A stretch of DNA of 25,531 nt from an uncultured Gemella sp. (GCA_900555985.1 USNF01000013.1:1-25531); one strand, 5' to 3'. Positions 13,413 to 22,291 are shown, counted from the stretch's first letter. Program-made: numbers and translations. The notes: generated from the letters alone by a model not told the origin.

Positions 13413-14184
13413 TATTGCCTCCTCTTTTTATTATAGATTTAATAGGCTCGAAATCACGTCTATGTATAGGTGTAATTCCGTACTTTCTTAAACCTTCTAA
13501 GTGTTTTTTTGTTCCATATCCTGCGTTATTCTCAAAATCATAATATGGGTATTTATTTGCATATTCTTTCATTAAATTATCTCGGTATACTTTAGCAATC
13601 ACTGATGCAGCTGCAATTGAAACACTCTTTTCATCACCCTTAACAATACTATAATTAGGTATAGGATAATTTTCAAAAGGCATAGCATCAATTAGTAAAA
13701 AGTCTGGTTTCACACTTAACTTTTCGACTGCTCTTTGCATTGCTATTCTTGCAGCATTATAAATATTAAATTTTTCAATTTCTTCATTATTTACTTCACA
13801 AATAGCATACGCAACAGCTTCATTTGTAATTTTTTCATATAGCCCTTCACGTTTTTTTTCTGATAGCTTTTTAGAATCATTCAATCCTTCAAAATAACTA
13901 TCTTTCTTTAAAATTACCGCTGCAGCTACTACAGGACCAGCAAGCGGACCACGTCCTACTTCATCTATACCGCAGATGTATTTACATCCTCTATTATAAC
14001 ATTTATTTTCATAAAATGATTTTTTTTCGTACTCTTTTTTATAAAAAAGTTTTTTTTCTTGTTTTTTATCATAGGTTGACAATAATTTTTTTACACCACT
14101 TCGTTCATCAGTGCGTAATATTTCCAGTATTTCTTTAGATATCTCATCTTGTTGAAGTAGCTCTTTAATATCATTAATTTTCAT
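13402..14184 (-). CDS. rnhB: Ribonuclease HII
   Basis: A 260-residue RNase HII that cuts RNA in RNA-DNA hybrids and at single ribonucleotides in DNA. Catalytic residues are in place: Asp74 and Glu75 in ICGIDEVGRGPLAGP, Asp166 in LLIDAMPF, and the RD pair near 201-202. The 65-residue N-terminal extension (IKELLQQDEISKEIL) is normal for Firmicute RnhB. An upstream in-frame ATG at 14196 overlaps the GAGG ribosome-binding site, so I use the ATG at 14184. The gene overlaps both neighbours (rbgA by 11 nt, rnjB by 11 nt), so the three are translationally linked. The rbgA-rnhB order is common in Firmicutes. Confidence 0.95.
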   Translation of the reverse strand: MKINDIKELLQQDEISKEILEILRTDERSGVKKLLSTYDKKQEKKLFYKKEYEKKSFYENKCYNRGCKYICGIDEVGRGPLAGPVVAAAVILKKDSYFEGLNDSKKLSEKKREGLYEKITNEAVAYAICEVNNEEIEKFNIYNAARIAMQRAVEKLSVKPDFLLIDAMPFENYPIPNYSIVKGDEKSVSIAAASVIAKVYRDNLMKEYANKYPYYDFENNAGYGTKKHLEGLRKYGITPIHRRDFEPIKSIIKRGGNNEQ

Positions 14185-15052
14185 TATTTTCCTCATTATT
14201 GACTATTTCATTATAATTATCTAATGTAATTAATCCGAACTTTTGTGTTCTAAAATCTTGAATTAGTAACTTAATAGTTGAATCATAATCATAATCTCCA
14301 CCTATTTTTTTAAATCTTTTCTCTGCTATTTTTTCCATTATTGTTAAATTTTCATCTTCAGTTTTAACATTAATTTTATAGTGATTATTTAAATTTTCAA
14401 GATAATTATTTTTTAATAATTCAATTAGGTATAAACTAACATCATCTAAAGGTGTAATGTCATCTTTAATAGAGCCAATTAAACTAAGTTTTTTACCAAT
14501 TTCTTGATTATCAAATTTTGGCATAAGTATACCTGGAGTATCTAAAAGTTCAATGTCTTTATTTAATTTTAACCACTGTTGTTTTTTGGTAACTCCTGGT
14601 TTATTAGCTGTGTTTGCAACATTTTTCTTTATAAGTTTATTTATAAATGTTGATTTCCCAACATTTGGCACACCTATTACCATTGACCTAATTGCCCTAG
14701 GTTTTATCCCTTTAGCTACTTGTCTTGCAATTTTCTCAGCAAGTTCTTCTTTTGCTTTATCTATAACTTTATTGAGATTATTACTATTTTTTGCATCTGT
14801 GTATACTACTACATAGCCTTTATTCTCAAAATAATTTTTCCATTTTGCTGTTTCTTTTCTATCACATAAATCTATTTTATTAAATATAATTATTTTTTTC
14901 TTATCTTTAACTACTTCATCTAAATACATATTATGAGAAGACAAAGGACAACGGGCATCTACTAACTCAAAAACTATATCTACTAATTTCAACTTTTCTT
15001 TAACTTCTCTTGTTGCCTTGGCCATATGACCTGGAAACCATTGAATAACCAT
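14174..15052 (-). CDS. rbgA: Ribosome biogenesis GTPase RbgA (YlqF)
   Basis: A 292-residue circularly permuted GTPase that helps late assembly of the 50S subunit. The order of motifs is permuted as expected: NKID (58-61) comes before the P-loop GVPNVGKST (127-135), followed by PGVT (152-155) and DTPG (171-174). The N-terminal WFPGHMAKA stretch is the family hallmark. The C-terminal helical domain is shorter in motif but complete in length. A strong AAGGAGG precedes the ATG. It is the first gene of the rbgA-rnhB-rnjB unit. Confidence 0.96.
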   Translation of the reverse strand: MVIQWFPGHMAKATREVKEKLKLVDIVFELVDARCPLSSHNMYLDEVVKDKKKIIIFNKIDLCDRKETAKWKNYFENKGYVVVYTDAKNSNNLNKVIDKAKEELAEKIARQVAKGIKPRAIRSMVIGVPNVGKSTFINKLIKKNVANTANKPGVTKKQQWLKLNKDIELLDTPGILMPKFDNQEIGKKLSLIGSIKDDITPLDDVSLYLIELLKNNYLENLNNHYKINVKTEDENLTIMEKIAEKRFKKIGGDYDYDSTIKLLIQDFRTQKFGLITLDNYNEIVNNEENNEN

Positions 15053-15098
15053 AAAAAACCTCCTTTTGCTAATTTACTATTGTTTTAACATCTTAACT

Positions 15099-15107
15099 AT
15101 TTTATCA
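15099..15107 (-). promoter_or_regulatory. Extended -10 promoter for rbgA-rnhB-rnjB
   Basis: The minus strand reads TGATAAAAT about 50 bp before the rbgA start. The -35 region (around GTTAAA) is poor. Confidence 0.5.
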
Positions 15108-15141
15108 TATTTTCAGCTATTTTTAACGTATTTTGGTAAAA

Positions 15142-15198
15142 ATAAATAAAAAAATATGAGATAAAATGATAACTACATACCAATCTATCCCATATTTT
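15142..15198 (-). terminator. Terminator of metNI
   Basis: AAAATATGGGATA pairs with TATCTCATATTTT on the minus strand (15186-15198 with 15151-15163, one G-U pair) around a 22-nt loop. It is followed by a T-rich run (TTTTTTTATTTATTTTT). It lies about 10 bp past the metI stop. Confidence 0.8.
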
Positions 15199-15207
15199 AA
15201 AAATTTA

Positions 15208-15870
15208 CTATCTCTTATCTATTCTTTTAACTACAAAATCCCCCAGAATTTGAATAGCAAATACAATGATTAATATTAATACAGTTGCAACAAGTGTTAA
15301 TGTATTGTTATTTCTTTGGAATCCATCTAAATATGCTAGATTACCTAATCCACCAGCACCAATAACACCTGCCATTGCTGTTGAACCAACAAGTGCAATT
15401 GCTGTAACTGTTAATCCAGAAACAATTGCTGGTAAACTTTCCGGAATTAATACTTTTGTAATAATTGTTATTTTTTTTGCTCCCATAGCTCTAGCCGCTT
15501 CAATTACACCTTTATCTACTTCACGAAGTCCTATTTCTACTAAACGAGCATAAAATGGCGCAGCCGAAAGAATTAATGCCGGCATCGCTGCTTGTGGTCC
15601 ACTAATAGAACCAACTAAAGATTTAGTAAATGGTAATAATAAAACTATTAAAATAATAAATGGAATTGCTCTAAAAATATTAACTACTGCTGAAACAACT
15701 GCATAAAAAATACGTCCAAATATTCCATTACTATTAGAGCTAAGATATAATAATAATCCTAAACATATCCCAATAATAACTACTGCTACCAATGACTCAA
15801 AAGTCATTACTAATGTTTCTATTGTTTTACTTTGTACTTTTACCCAACTAACACGAGAAAAATCAAACAT
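15208..15870 (-). CDS. metI: Methionine ABC transporter permease MetI
   Basis: A 220-residue ABC permease with about five transmembrane segments. The cytoplasmic EAA loop, EAARAMGAKKITIITKVLIPE (about residues 124-144), is the contact for the MetN ATPase. Length and the N-terminal lead-in fit MetI. The ATG shares one base with the metN stop codon, and GGAGG lies within the 3' end of metN, so the two are translationally coupled. The Met T-box upstream of metN supports methionine (or methionine derivatives) as substrate. No substrate-binding lipoprotein (metQ) follows; the operon ends in a terminator. Confidence 0.94.
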   Translation of the reverse strand: MFDFSRVSWVKVQSKTIETLVMTFESLVAVVIIGICLGLLLYLSSNSNGIFGRIFYAVVSAVVNIFRAIPFIILIVLLLPFTKSLVGSISGPQAAMPALILSAAPFYARLVEIGLREVDKGVIEAARAMGAKKITIITKVLIPESLPAIVSGLTVTAIALVGSTAMAGVIGAGGLGNLAYLDGFQRNNNTLTLVATVLILIIVFAIQILGDFVVKRIDKR

Positions 15871-16883
15871 TATAACACCTCCGTTAAAATACCTAATTCA
15901 TTCAATCTAGATATTACTTTCTTAATATTTTCATCTGTACCTAATAACTGAACAAATAATGTTCCAATATTGGCATCAGCTGTTTTATCAATATGACCGT
16001 TAATAATAGTAAAGTCAAATTCAATTTCTTTTAACAACATACTTAAGATAGGTTTTTTAGATGTATTATTATCAAAGGTAAATTTAATTATAATACCATC
16101 TGTAAATACTTTTTTCCACTCATCAATATTTTCACGCTCTTCTATTTCTGAAGCGAATGAAGTTTGACTTAAGAATTTTTTAGTTACTTCTTGTGTTGGA
16201 TGATAGAATACTTCAGATACTAATCCATTTTCTGCTATTGTTCCACCATCGATTACAGCTACTTTAGTACAAATAGTTTTAATTACATTCATTTCATGAG
16301 TTATAAGTACTACTGTTATATTTGTTTTTCTGTGAATTTCTTTAATCAAGTTTAATACTTCAGCTGTTGTTTCTGGGTCTAAAGCACTTGTGGCTTCATC
16401 ACATAGTAAGATTGATGGCTTACCTGCTAACGCACGAGCAATACCAACTCTTTGTTTTTGTCCACCAGAAAGTTGTGATGGGTAAGCATTTAATCTATCT
16501 TCTAAACCAACTAATTTAGCTAATTCTTCTACTCTTTCTTTTATTTCTTTTTTTGATTTTCCTAAGATTTCTAATGGAAAAGCTATATTTTCTGCAACAG
16601 TTCTACTCCATAGTAAATTAAAGTGTTGGAATATCATTCCTATTCTTTGTCGTTTTAAACGACGTTCTGATTCAGTAATCTTATTGAAGTCGTCTCCTTC
16701 AATAATTACTTCTCCATCTGTAGCAATTTCTAATCCATTAAGTAATCTTACTAATGTACTTTTTCCTGCACCAGAATATCCAATAATACCGTAAATATCC
16801 CCTTCTTCTACCTTAAGATTAATATTTTTTAATGCATGAACCTTGTTATTATATGTCTTATTTACATTTTTTAATTCAATCAT
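15870..16883 (-). CDS. metN: Methionine ABC transporter ATP-binding protein MetN
   Basis: A 337-residue ABC ATPase. Walker A GYSGAGKST lies at 35-43. The signature is LSGGQKQRVGIARAL, the Walker B region is ILLCDEATSALDP, and the H-loop is ITHEM. The C-terminal 75 residues form the NIL/ACT-like domain that binds methionine and inhibits transport (trans-inhibition) in MetN of E. coli. It energises MetI for methionine import. Expression should be controlled by the T-box leader just upstream, which senses uncharged tRNA-Met. GAAAGGA stands about 8 nt before the ATG. Confidence 0.95.
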   Translation of the reverse strand: MIELKNVNKTYNNKVHALKNINLKVEEGDIYGIIGYSGAGKSTLVRLLNGLEIATDGEVIIEGDDFNKITESERRLKRQRIGMIFQHFNLLWSRTVAENIAFPLEILGKSKKEIKERVEELAKLVGLEDRLNAYPSQLSGGQKQRVGIARALAGKPSILLCDEATSALDPETTAEVLNLIKEIHRKTNITVVLITHEMNVIKTICTKVAVIDGGTIAENGLVSEVFYHPTQEVTKKFLSQTSFASEIEERENIDEWKKVFTDGIIIKFTFDNNTSKKPILSMLLKEIEFDFTIINGHIDKTADANIGTLFVQLLGTDENIKKVISRLNELGILTEVL

Positions 16884-16913
16884 AGTATAATCCTTTCTCT
16901 TTCTTTATTATTT

Positions 16914-16953
16914 AAAAAAACGCCCTTACTCTGCTATACAGAATAAGGGCGTT
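16914..16953 (-). terminator. Regulated terminator of the metNI T-box
   Basis: A 15-bp GC-rich stem with one mismatch and a 5-nt loop, followed by seven T on the minus strand. It is mutually exclusive with the antiterminator formed by the T-box sequence. Confidence 0.92.
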
Positions 16954-17160
16954 TTACGCGGTACCACCTTACTTTTTACTCATACTACTAACATAGCTTA
17001 TCCTATAACGTGGATACCCGAATAAAGTTTACAATCATTGTTTACTTCATTAACCACTCAAACCATTTTCCTAGATTATATAATATGCATTCTCAGCCTT
17101 CTGCACTCTCTTTGATTATTTCGCCTAGTACTTATAAGAGTATTGGTTTTTATTATAACT
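16914..17160 (-). ncRNA. T-box riboswitch (tRNA-Met) of metNI
   Basis: A complete T-box leader. The conserved T-box sequence AAGGTGGTACCGCG is at 16957-16970 on the minus strand. A terminator follows (AACGCCCTTA...TAAGGGCGTT, 16919-16953, ending in a 7-T run). The region of about 190 nt before the T-box forms Stem I, with an AGAGAGTG element near 17105-17112. ATG triplets in the right part of Stem I, notably 17048-17050 followed by A, can serve as the Met specifier. Uncharged tRNA would favour the antiterminator and allow metNI transcription. Confidence 0.93.
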
Positions 17161-17166
17161 TTGTTA

Positions 17167-17195
17167 AGTATAGCATTATATTTTTTTACTGTCAA
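17167..17195 (-). promoter_or_regulatory. Sigma-A promoter for the T-box/metNI transcript
   Basis: Perfect TTGACA (17190-17195) and extended -10 TGCTATACT (TATACT at 17167-17172), with a 17-bp spacer on the minus strand. It is one of the strongest-looking promoters in the window. Confidence 0.92.
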
Positions 17196-17254
17196 GATAT
17201 TTTTTTTGAATATATTCTTAAAAATTCTGAAAATACAGTCATTTAAATAATTTA

Positions 17255-18232
17255 TTACTTATTGTCTCTAATATAATCTGCTACCACTCTAGCCATATCA
17301 TCAAGAAGATCATCTAATTCTTCCCAATTTTTAACAGTTGCACCACTAGCTAGTGGATGACCTCCACCCGCATATTTTTCTGCTAAAGTGTTAATGACTG
17401 GACCTTTTGATCGTATTCTTACACGAACTTTGTTACCTTCATCTATAGCAAAGCACCATGCATATAGGCCTTCTAAACTTCTTAGCAAATTAACACCTGT
17501 AGATACTTCCCCTGGATCAACTCCATATTTATCCATATCTTCCTTAGTTATTTTTAAATATGCCACTCCATCTTGATAAACATCGTATTTTTCAAATATA
17601 AACGCTCTAAAGCGCATAAGATTTTCACTTGTTATCTCTAGCTTATCTAATAATTCACTCATATTAAAATCATATTTTATAAGCTCTGATGCCACTTGAA
17701 GTGTATGATTAGAAGTATTAGGGAATAAAAATCTTCCGGTATCTCCTACAATACCCAAGTATAATAATTTTGCCGCTTCATCATTTAATCTTATACCATA
17801 TTTTTTATTTAAATAAGTATAAAAATTATAAATTAATTCACTACAAGATGATACTTCTGTATCTACTAAATTTATATTTCCATATTCATCTAATGGTGGA
17901 TGATGATCAATCTTAATTAAAAAATTGTTCTTTGTAAATAACTTACCATCAATTCTAGGGAAATTAGCTGTATCTGTTACTATTACTAAAGCATCTTTAT
18001 AATCTTCTTCACTTACTTCTGTATTTGTAAATAAAAAGTTAAGAGAAGGTGAATCTTTTCCTACTGTAATTATTTCTTTTTCAGGAAAGTTTTCTTTAAT
18101 TAGCTGATACATACCTCCCTGTGATCCATACGCATCAGGATCTGGTCTTTCATGTCTATGAATAATAATTTTATCATTCTCTTTTATTTTAAGAAAGATT
18201 TCTTCGTATAAGTTCTCATAATTTGTAGTCAT
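17255..18232 (-). CDS. nrnA: DHH-family nanoRNase / pAp phosphatase NrnA
   Basis: A 325-residue DHH-DHHA1 phosphoesterase. It degrades short oligoribonucleotides (and probably linear dinucleotides such as pApA) and removes the 3' phosphate of pAp. The metal motifs are present: HRHERPDPDAYGS (25-37), VTDTANFPR near 90, and IDHHPPLDEYG near 108-118. The C-terminal DHHA1 glycine motif is GGGHPLASGAT. It follows ytoI by 17 bp, the same gene pair as in Bacillus (ytoI-ytqI). The ribosome-binding site is weak (AGAAAGAAG). Only a short weak hairpin (CTG/CAG flanked by AAAT/ATTT, near 17224-17243) follows the gene before the metNI promoter. Confidence 0.94.
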   Translation of the reverse strand: MTTNYENLYEEIFLKIKENDKIIIHRHERPDPDAYGSQGGMYQLIKENFPEKEIITVGKDSPSLNFLFTNTEVSEEDYKDALVIVTDTANFPRIDGKLFTKNNFLIKIDHHPPLDEYGNINLVDTEVSSCSELIYNFYTYLNKKYGIRLNDEAAKLLYLGIVGDTGRFLFPNTSNHTLQVASELIKYDFNMSELLDKLEITSENLMRFRAFIFEKYDVYQDGVAYLKITKEDMDKYGVDPGEVSTGVNLLRSLEGLYAWCFAIDEGNKVRVRIRSKGPVINTLAEKYAGGGHPLASGATVKNWEELDDLLDDMARVVADYIRDNK

Positions 18233-18249
18233 TTAATTTCTTCTTTCTA

Positions 18250-19557
18250 TTAATTTCTTTGGAATACTTGACAAGTTACCATTGCTTTTGCAACTAATTC
18301 TGTCTTATCAAATACTTCAACATCGAATTTTGCTGTTTTTCTACCTATATCTAAAATTGTAACTTTTGTAGTAACAGTTCTATCTAAAGGTACTGATTTT
18401 AATAAGTATAATGTACTATTCTGCATTAGTACTTCACTTCTATTATAATTGTAACTTGTAATATGAATAGATTCATCAATAATACTTAATAATGCCGAAC
18501 TAGAAAAAGTACCAAATTGGTCTAACATCTGAGGAATAACTTTTACTTGCAATCCATCAGCTCTTGGCACAATACCTTTACGCATTATTTCATCAAATGT
18601 ATCATTATTATGACCTTCTTGGAATCTATTATTTGTTAATAATGAATTTATAACTATTTTTCTAGTAACAACACCTAATAACGTATTTTTATTATCTATT
18701 ACAGGCATAAGTTCATATCCTTCTGATAACATAGTATTAGCTACAGAAGATATAGGAGTATCTAAAGTAGTTGTAGCTACTTTTCTTTCCATAACTTCTT
18801 TTATTAATGTGTCTTTTTCTTGTAAAAACACATCACGTGCTGTTACTATACCTACTAATTTTCCATATTCATTTACAACTGGATATCTAGTATGACCAAC
18901 CTCTAATTGTAAATCATACCAATCTTTAACAGTGCTATTAAGATTTATTGTATATAGTCTTTCTGCTTTAATATATATACTATCAACTGCAATAATATCT
19001 CTCTTAATTATTTGGTCATTTGTAACACGATTTATTAAGTGCGTTACTGAAAAAGTATCATGAGGTGTTACAATAAGTGGTAAATTCTTTTTATCCGCTA
19101 TTGCTTTAATGTTATCACTCGGCATATATCCACCAGTAACTAAAATAGCACATCCTTTGTCTAGTGACATTTCAATTATTTTTGGACGATTACCAATTAT
19201 TAATAAAGTACCTGGTCTAATATGTTGACCTACTTGTTCATAGTCCATGGCTCCAATGGCAAAATCCTGAACAATTTCGTGAACTCCTCCACGCCCTGCA
19301 ACTAATTGACCACTAACGATATTTACTATTTCAGAATATGATAATTTTTCTACATTATCACGTTCTTTTTTCTGAATTCTTACTGTTCCTACACGTTCGA
19401 TTGAAGATACAAAACCACGATTTTCTGATTCTTTAATAGCTCTATATGCTGTTCCTTCACTCACTTTTAGTTCTTTTGCAACTTGACGAACTGAAATTTT
19501 ACTTCCAATTGGTAAGCTTTTAATATATTCTAATATTTTTTGATGTTTTGATTTCAC
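18250..19557 (-). CDS. ytoI: YtoI-like protein (HTH-DRTGG-CBS-hotdog)
   Basis: A 435-residue four-domain protein. A winged-helix-like HTH domain (about 1-60, VRQVAKELKVSEGTAYRAIKE) comes first. A DRTGG domain follows (about 72-180, with LVTGGYMPSD). Two CBS domains (about 195-310) suggest binding of an adenine nucleotide. A C-terminal hotdog thioesterase-like domain (about 330-435) completes it. This architecture and position before nrnA match Bacillus YtoI, whose function is not well established; sensing of a nucleotide is inference. The start is GTG with AGGAGG 7 nt upstream. Confidence 0.9.
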   Translation of the reverse strand: MKSKHQKILEYIKSLPIGSKISVRQVAKELKVSEGTAYRAIKESENRGFVSSIERVGTVRIQKKERDNVEKLSYSEIVNIVSGQLVAGRGGVHEIVQDFAIGAMDYEQVGQHIRPGTLLIIGNRPKIIEMSLDKGCAILVTGGYMPSDNIKAIADKKNLPLIVTPHDTFSVTHLINRVTNDQIIKRDIIAVDSIYIKAERLYTINLNSTVKDWYDLQLEVGHTRYPVVNEYGKLVGIVTARDVFLQEKDTLIKEVMERKVATTTLDTPISSVANTMLSEGYELMPVIDNKNTLLGVVTRKIVINSLLTNNRFQEGHNNDTFDEIMRKGIVPRADGLQVKVIPQMLDQFGTFSSSALLSIIDESIHITSYNYNRSEVLMQNSTLYLLKSVPLDRTVTTKVTILDIGRKTAKFDVEVFDKTELVAKAMVTCQVFQRN

Positions 19558-19623
19558 TGCCCTGCCTCCTTATTTATTATTATAATACAATTATTTTTTC
19601 TAGTACACATTCTCTTTATAGTA

Positions 19624-19652
19624 ATTATATACTTTTCATGTTTTTATTTCAA
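19624..19652 (-). promoter_or_regulatory. Sigma-A promoter for ytoI-nrnA
   Basis: TTGAAA (19647-19652) and a perfect TATAAT (19624-19629) with a 17-bp spacer on the minus strand. It lies just beyond the purR-glmU terminator. Confidence 0.88.
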
Positions 19653-19654
19653 GT

Positions 19655-19691
19655 TAAAAAAGAGTGAAATTATAGTTATTTCACTCTTTTT
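19655..19691 (-). terminator. Terminator of purR-glmU
   Basis: A 14-bp stem (19678-19691 with 19657-19670; core GAGTGAAAT/ATTTCACTC) around a 7-nt loop, with a T-run on the minus strand. It lies about 125 bp past the glmU stop; the stretch between holds nothing I recognise. Confidence 0.9.
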
Positions 19692-19818
19692 CTTTTTATA
19701 TTATTTTATATATTTTAGAAGAAATATTTATTAAAAATTTTTTTCTCTTTTACTACTACAGTTTAATAATTTATTTTTTTGTATAACACTTATATATTTA
19801 CTTTAGCAAAATATATTG

Positions 19819-21198
19819 TTATTTTCTTCCAGCAGGTAATTTTTTAGCATACCCTACTTTATTCTCTTGTTTCATTCTAGCAATTACTAATGCATCATCT
19901 GGAACATTCTCAGTTACAGTAGTTCCCGCAGCAACAACAACACCATCACCTATTTCAAGTGGTGCTATTAAATTAGAATTACATCCAACAAAAGTATCAC
20001 TACCTACTTTAGTTTTAAATTTATTTTTTCCATCATAGTTAACTGTAATTGTACCACAACCAATATTAGTATTATTACCTACAGTGGCATCACCTAAATA
20101 ACTTAAGTGAGCAGTTTTTGATCCATTTCCATATGTAGTATTTTTTAGTTCAACAAAGTTACCAATTCTTACATTTTCTCCAAGTTCACAATTATTTCTA
20201 ATGTGTGCATATGGACCAATTGTAGTATGATCTCCTAATTTTGAGTCACTAATTGTTGAAGATAATACTTTAACACCATTTCCTATTACTACATTCTCTA
20301 AGAATGAATTTGGTTTAATTTGACAATCTTCACCAATTACTGTATTTGACTTAATTGTTACATTTGGATAAATTGTTGTATCACGTCCGATAACAGCATT
20401 AGGAGCAATATAAGTATTATTTGGATCAACTAATGTTACTCCAGCAAGCATATGTTTTGTATTAATTCTGTTTCTCATTACATTTTCAGCATACGCTAAA
20501 GCTACTCTATCATTAACTCCAAAAGTTTCATCAAAATCATCACATAAATATGTTTCGATTATTTCTTTTTGTTCATGAATTAATGCCAATACATCTGGTA
20601 GATAATATTCTCCCTGTTTATTATCATTTTTTACTTTTTCCAACATTTCAAATAAAAGCTTATTATCGAAACAATATATCCCTGAATTGATTTCTTTTAT
20701 TTGTTTTTCTTTCTCAGTTGCATCTTTTTCTTCTACAATTTTAACAAGTTTTCCATTAACATCACGAATAATTCTTCCATATGCAAAAGGATCGTCTGCT
20801 ATTGCAGTAAGAACTGTTGCCTTAGCATTTGTTCTTTCATGATGATCTAACATGTTATTAATAGTTTCTGGTCGAATAAGTGGAGTATCTCCATACATTA
20901 CTATAGTAGTACCCTCTTTATCTTGTAATTCTTCTTTTGCCATTTTAACTGCATGAGCTGTACCTAATTGTTCTTCTTGAAGTACAAATTTTGTTCTATC
21001 ACCTAAAACTTCTTTTACTCTTTCAGCTCCATGACCAACAACTGTAATTACATCTTCCATTTCTAAATCATTTAAGCTATCTAGAACAAGTTCAACCATA
21101 GTTCTATCACATACTTTGTGTAATACTTTATACAACTTAGACTGCATTCTTGTTCCTTTACCTGCTGCCAAAATTACTGCATATCTTTTATTACTCAT
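19819..21198 (-). CDS. glmU: Bifunctional GlmU (GlcN-1-P acetyltransferase / GlcNAc-1-P uridylyltransferase)
   Basis: A 459-residue protein of normal length that makes UDP-GlcNAc, the precursor of peptidoglycan and teichoic acids. The N-terminal pyrophosphorylase domain (about 1-230) has LAAGKGTRMQSKLYKVLHKV (nucleotide loop) and the MYGDTPL motif. From about 250 the left-handed beta-helix acetyltransferase domain shows hexapeptide repeats (IGRDTT, IGEDCQ, IGNGVK, LGENVRIGNFVE). GPYAHIR carries the likely catalytic histidine. The gene overlaps the end of purR by 8 nt. In Bacillus, yabJ and spoVG separate these two genes; here they are directly joined. Confidence 0.97.
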   Translation of the reverse strand: MSNKRYAVILAAGKGTRMQSKLYKVLHKVCDRTMVELVLDSLNDLEMEDVITVVGHGAERVKEVLGDRTKFVLQEEQLGTAHAVKMAKEELQDKEGTTIVMYGDTPLIRPETINNMLDHHERTNAKATVLTAIADDPFAYGRIIRDVNGKLVKIVEEKDATEKEKQIKEINSGIYCFDNKLLFEMLEKVKNDNKQGEYYLPDVLALIHEQKEIIETYLCDDFDETFGVNDRVALAYAENVMRNRINTKHMLAGVTLVDPNNTYIAPNAVIGRDTTIYPNVTIKSNTVIGEDCQIKPNSFLENVVIGNGVKVLSSTISDSKLGDHTTIGPYAHIRNNCELGENVRIGNFVELKNTTYGNGSKTAHLSYLGDATVGNNTNIGCGTITVNYDGKNKFKTKVGSDTFVGCNSNLIAPLEIGDGVVVAAGTTVTENVPDDALVIARMKQENKVGYAKKLPAGRK

Positions 21199-22045
21199 TA
21201 GTTAAATCCTCTTTCTCTACTTCTTTTAGTTTTTCTATTACATTACCTATTTTCACATCAAAAGTACTATTGTATTCATCAATATTTTCTATTTTTGATA
21301 AATATAAATAATCATGTTCGTGTTCTCTTGGTGAGTCATAACATTGTGTTAATATTACTTTACCTATAACTTCCACATCAAATTCGTTCATTAAACTTTC
21401 CATACCCGTTAGTACACCACCGCCACGCATAAAGTCATCTACTAATAATACTTTAGAGTGATTGTTTAAACTTCTCTTAGATAATATCATAGTTTCAATT
21501 TTTTTTGTTGAACCTGAAACATAATTTATCGCTACTGTAGTTCCTTCTGTAACTTTATTATCACGTCTTATCGTAATAACAGGTTTATTTAAAATAGATG
21601 CTATTGCATATGCTACAGGAATTCCTTTAGTAGCAACCGTAACAACTGCATCAATTTCTTTATTTTTGTATACAGTTGCAATGACTCTTCCAAGTTTATT
21701 CATTAAACTTGGATTTCCAACTATATCTGACATGAATATATAACCACCAGCTAAAAGGCGATTTCCATCTGATATTTTTTCAATAAATTCATCAAGTATT
21801 TTTTTAGCGTCTTCTTCTACTAATGTAGGTGTAAAAATTACACCGCCACTAACCCCAGCAAGTGTCTTTACTTCTCCAATATTTTCCTCTTTAAAACCAG
21901 TCTTTATAATATGGATATCTTCACTAATAGATGATTTTGCTTGATTAAATTTTGTCACAAAGTAAGTTAAAGGAATTAGTTTATTAGGATTATTTAATAA
22001 ATATTCCGTCATTACTACTATTCTTTCACTTCGTTTTAATTTCAT
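21191..22045 (-). CDS. purR: Pur operon repressor PurR
   Basis: A 284-residue PurR of the Bacillus/Lactococcus type. The N-terminal winged-helix domain is MKLKRSERIVVMTEYLLNNP to about residue 75. The phosphoribosyltransferase-like domain holds the PRPP-binding motif VLLVDDFMRGGGV (199-211). PRPP acts as the effector, relaying purine status. I chose the ATG at 22045 because MKLKRSERI aligns with Bacillus PurR MKFRRSGRL. Upstream in-frame codons (TTG 22066, ATG 22057) overlap or abut AGGAG, though the spacing of 13 nt to 22045 is long. A PurBox lies upstream, so autoregulation is likely. Confidence 0.94.
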   Translation of the reverse strand: MKLKRSERIVVMTEYLLNNPNKLIPLTYFVTKFNQAKSSISEDIHIIKTGFKEENIGEVKTLAGVSGGVIFTPTLVEEDAKKILDEFIEKISDGNRLLAGGYIFMSDIVGNPSLMNKLGRVIATVYKNKEIDAVVTVATKGIPVAYAIASILNKPVITIRRDNKVTEGTTVAINYVSGSTKKIETMILSKRSLNNHSKVLLVDDFMRGGGVLTGMESLMNEFDVEVIGKVILTQCYDSPREHEHDYLYLSKIENIDEYNSTFDVKIGNVIEKLKEVEKEDLTNE

Positions 22046-22095
22046 TTTATACTTCATACTCCTCAATTCGTATATTATAACTATATAATACCATT

Positions 22096-22108
22096 ATTGT
22101 TCGGATTA
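22096..22108 (-). promoter_or_regulatory. PurBox upstream of purR
   Basis: The minus strand reads TAATCCGAACAAT, matching 12 of 13 positions of the PurBox AWWWCCGAACWWT. It falls between a TTTACT and a TATTAT that are 17 bp apart and could be the purR promoter. A second, inverted PurBox at the usual 16-17 bp spacing was not found. Confidence 0.65.
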
Positions 22109-22250
22109 GTAAAGGGAAATTATTTTTTAGACACTTACATTCTATATTATAATTATTTTCAAATAATATTAAATTAATATTTCCTCTATATTTTTTAATT
22201 AATTTTACTAATACCGGATATTTCTATATAGTCATAAAATAAAAGTAAAT

Positions 22251-22291
22251 AAAAAAAGAAACGATTGAAAAATTCCAACCGTTTCTTTTTT
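22251..22291 (-). terminator. Terminator of the CNNM/CorC-type gene
   Basis: GAAACGGTTG pairs with CAATCGTTTC on the minus strand (one G-U pair), extended by A/T arms of six to seven bases and ending in a T-run. It overlaps the stop codon of the gene. Confidence 0.88.

Noticed and set aside
14553..14816. Plus-strand hydrophobic ORF opposite rbgA; similar antisense ORFs at 2123-2359, 6911-7231 (minus), 8909-9202, 10623-10829, 13251-13436, 15266-15553 and 17388-17576
   Set aside because: All lie opposite well-supported genes and have low-complexity or mirror composition with no start signal.
17010..17246. 78-codon plus-strand ORF between metN and nrnA
   Set aside because: It is antisense to the T-box leader and its promoter, which fully explain the sequence.
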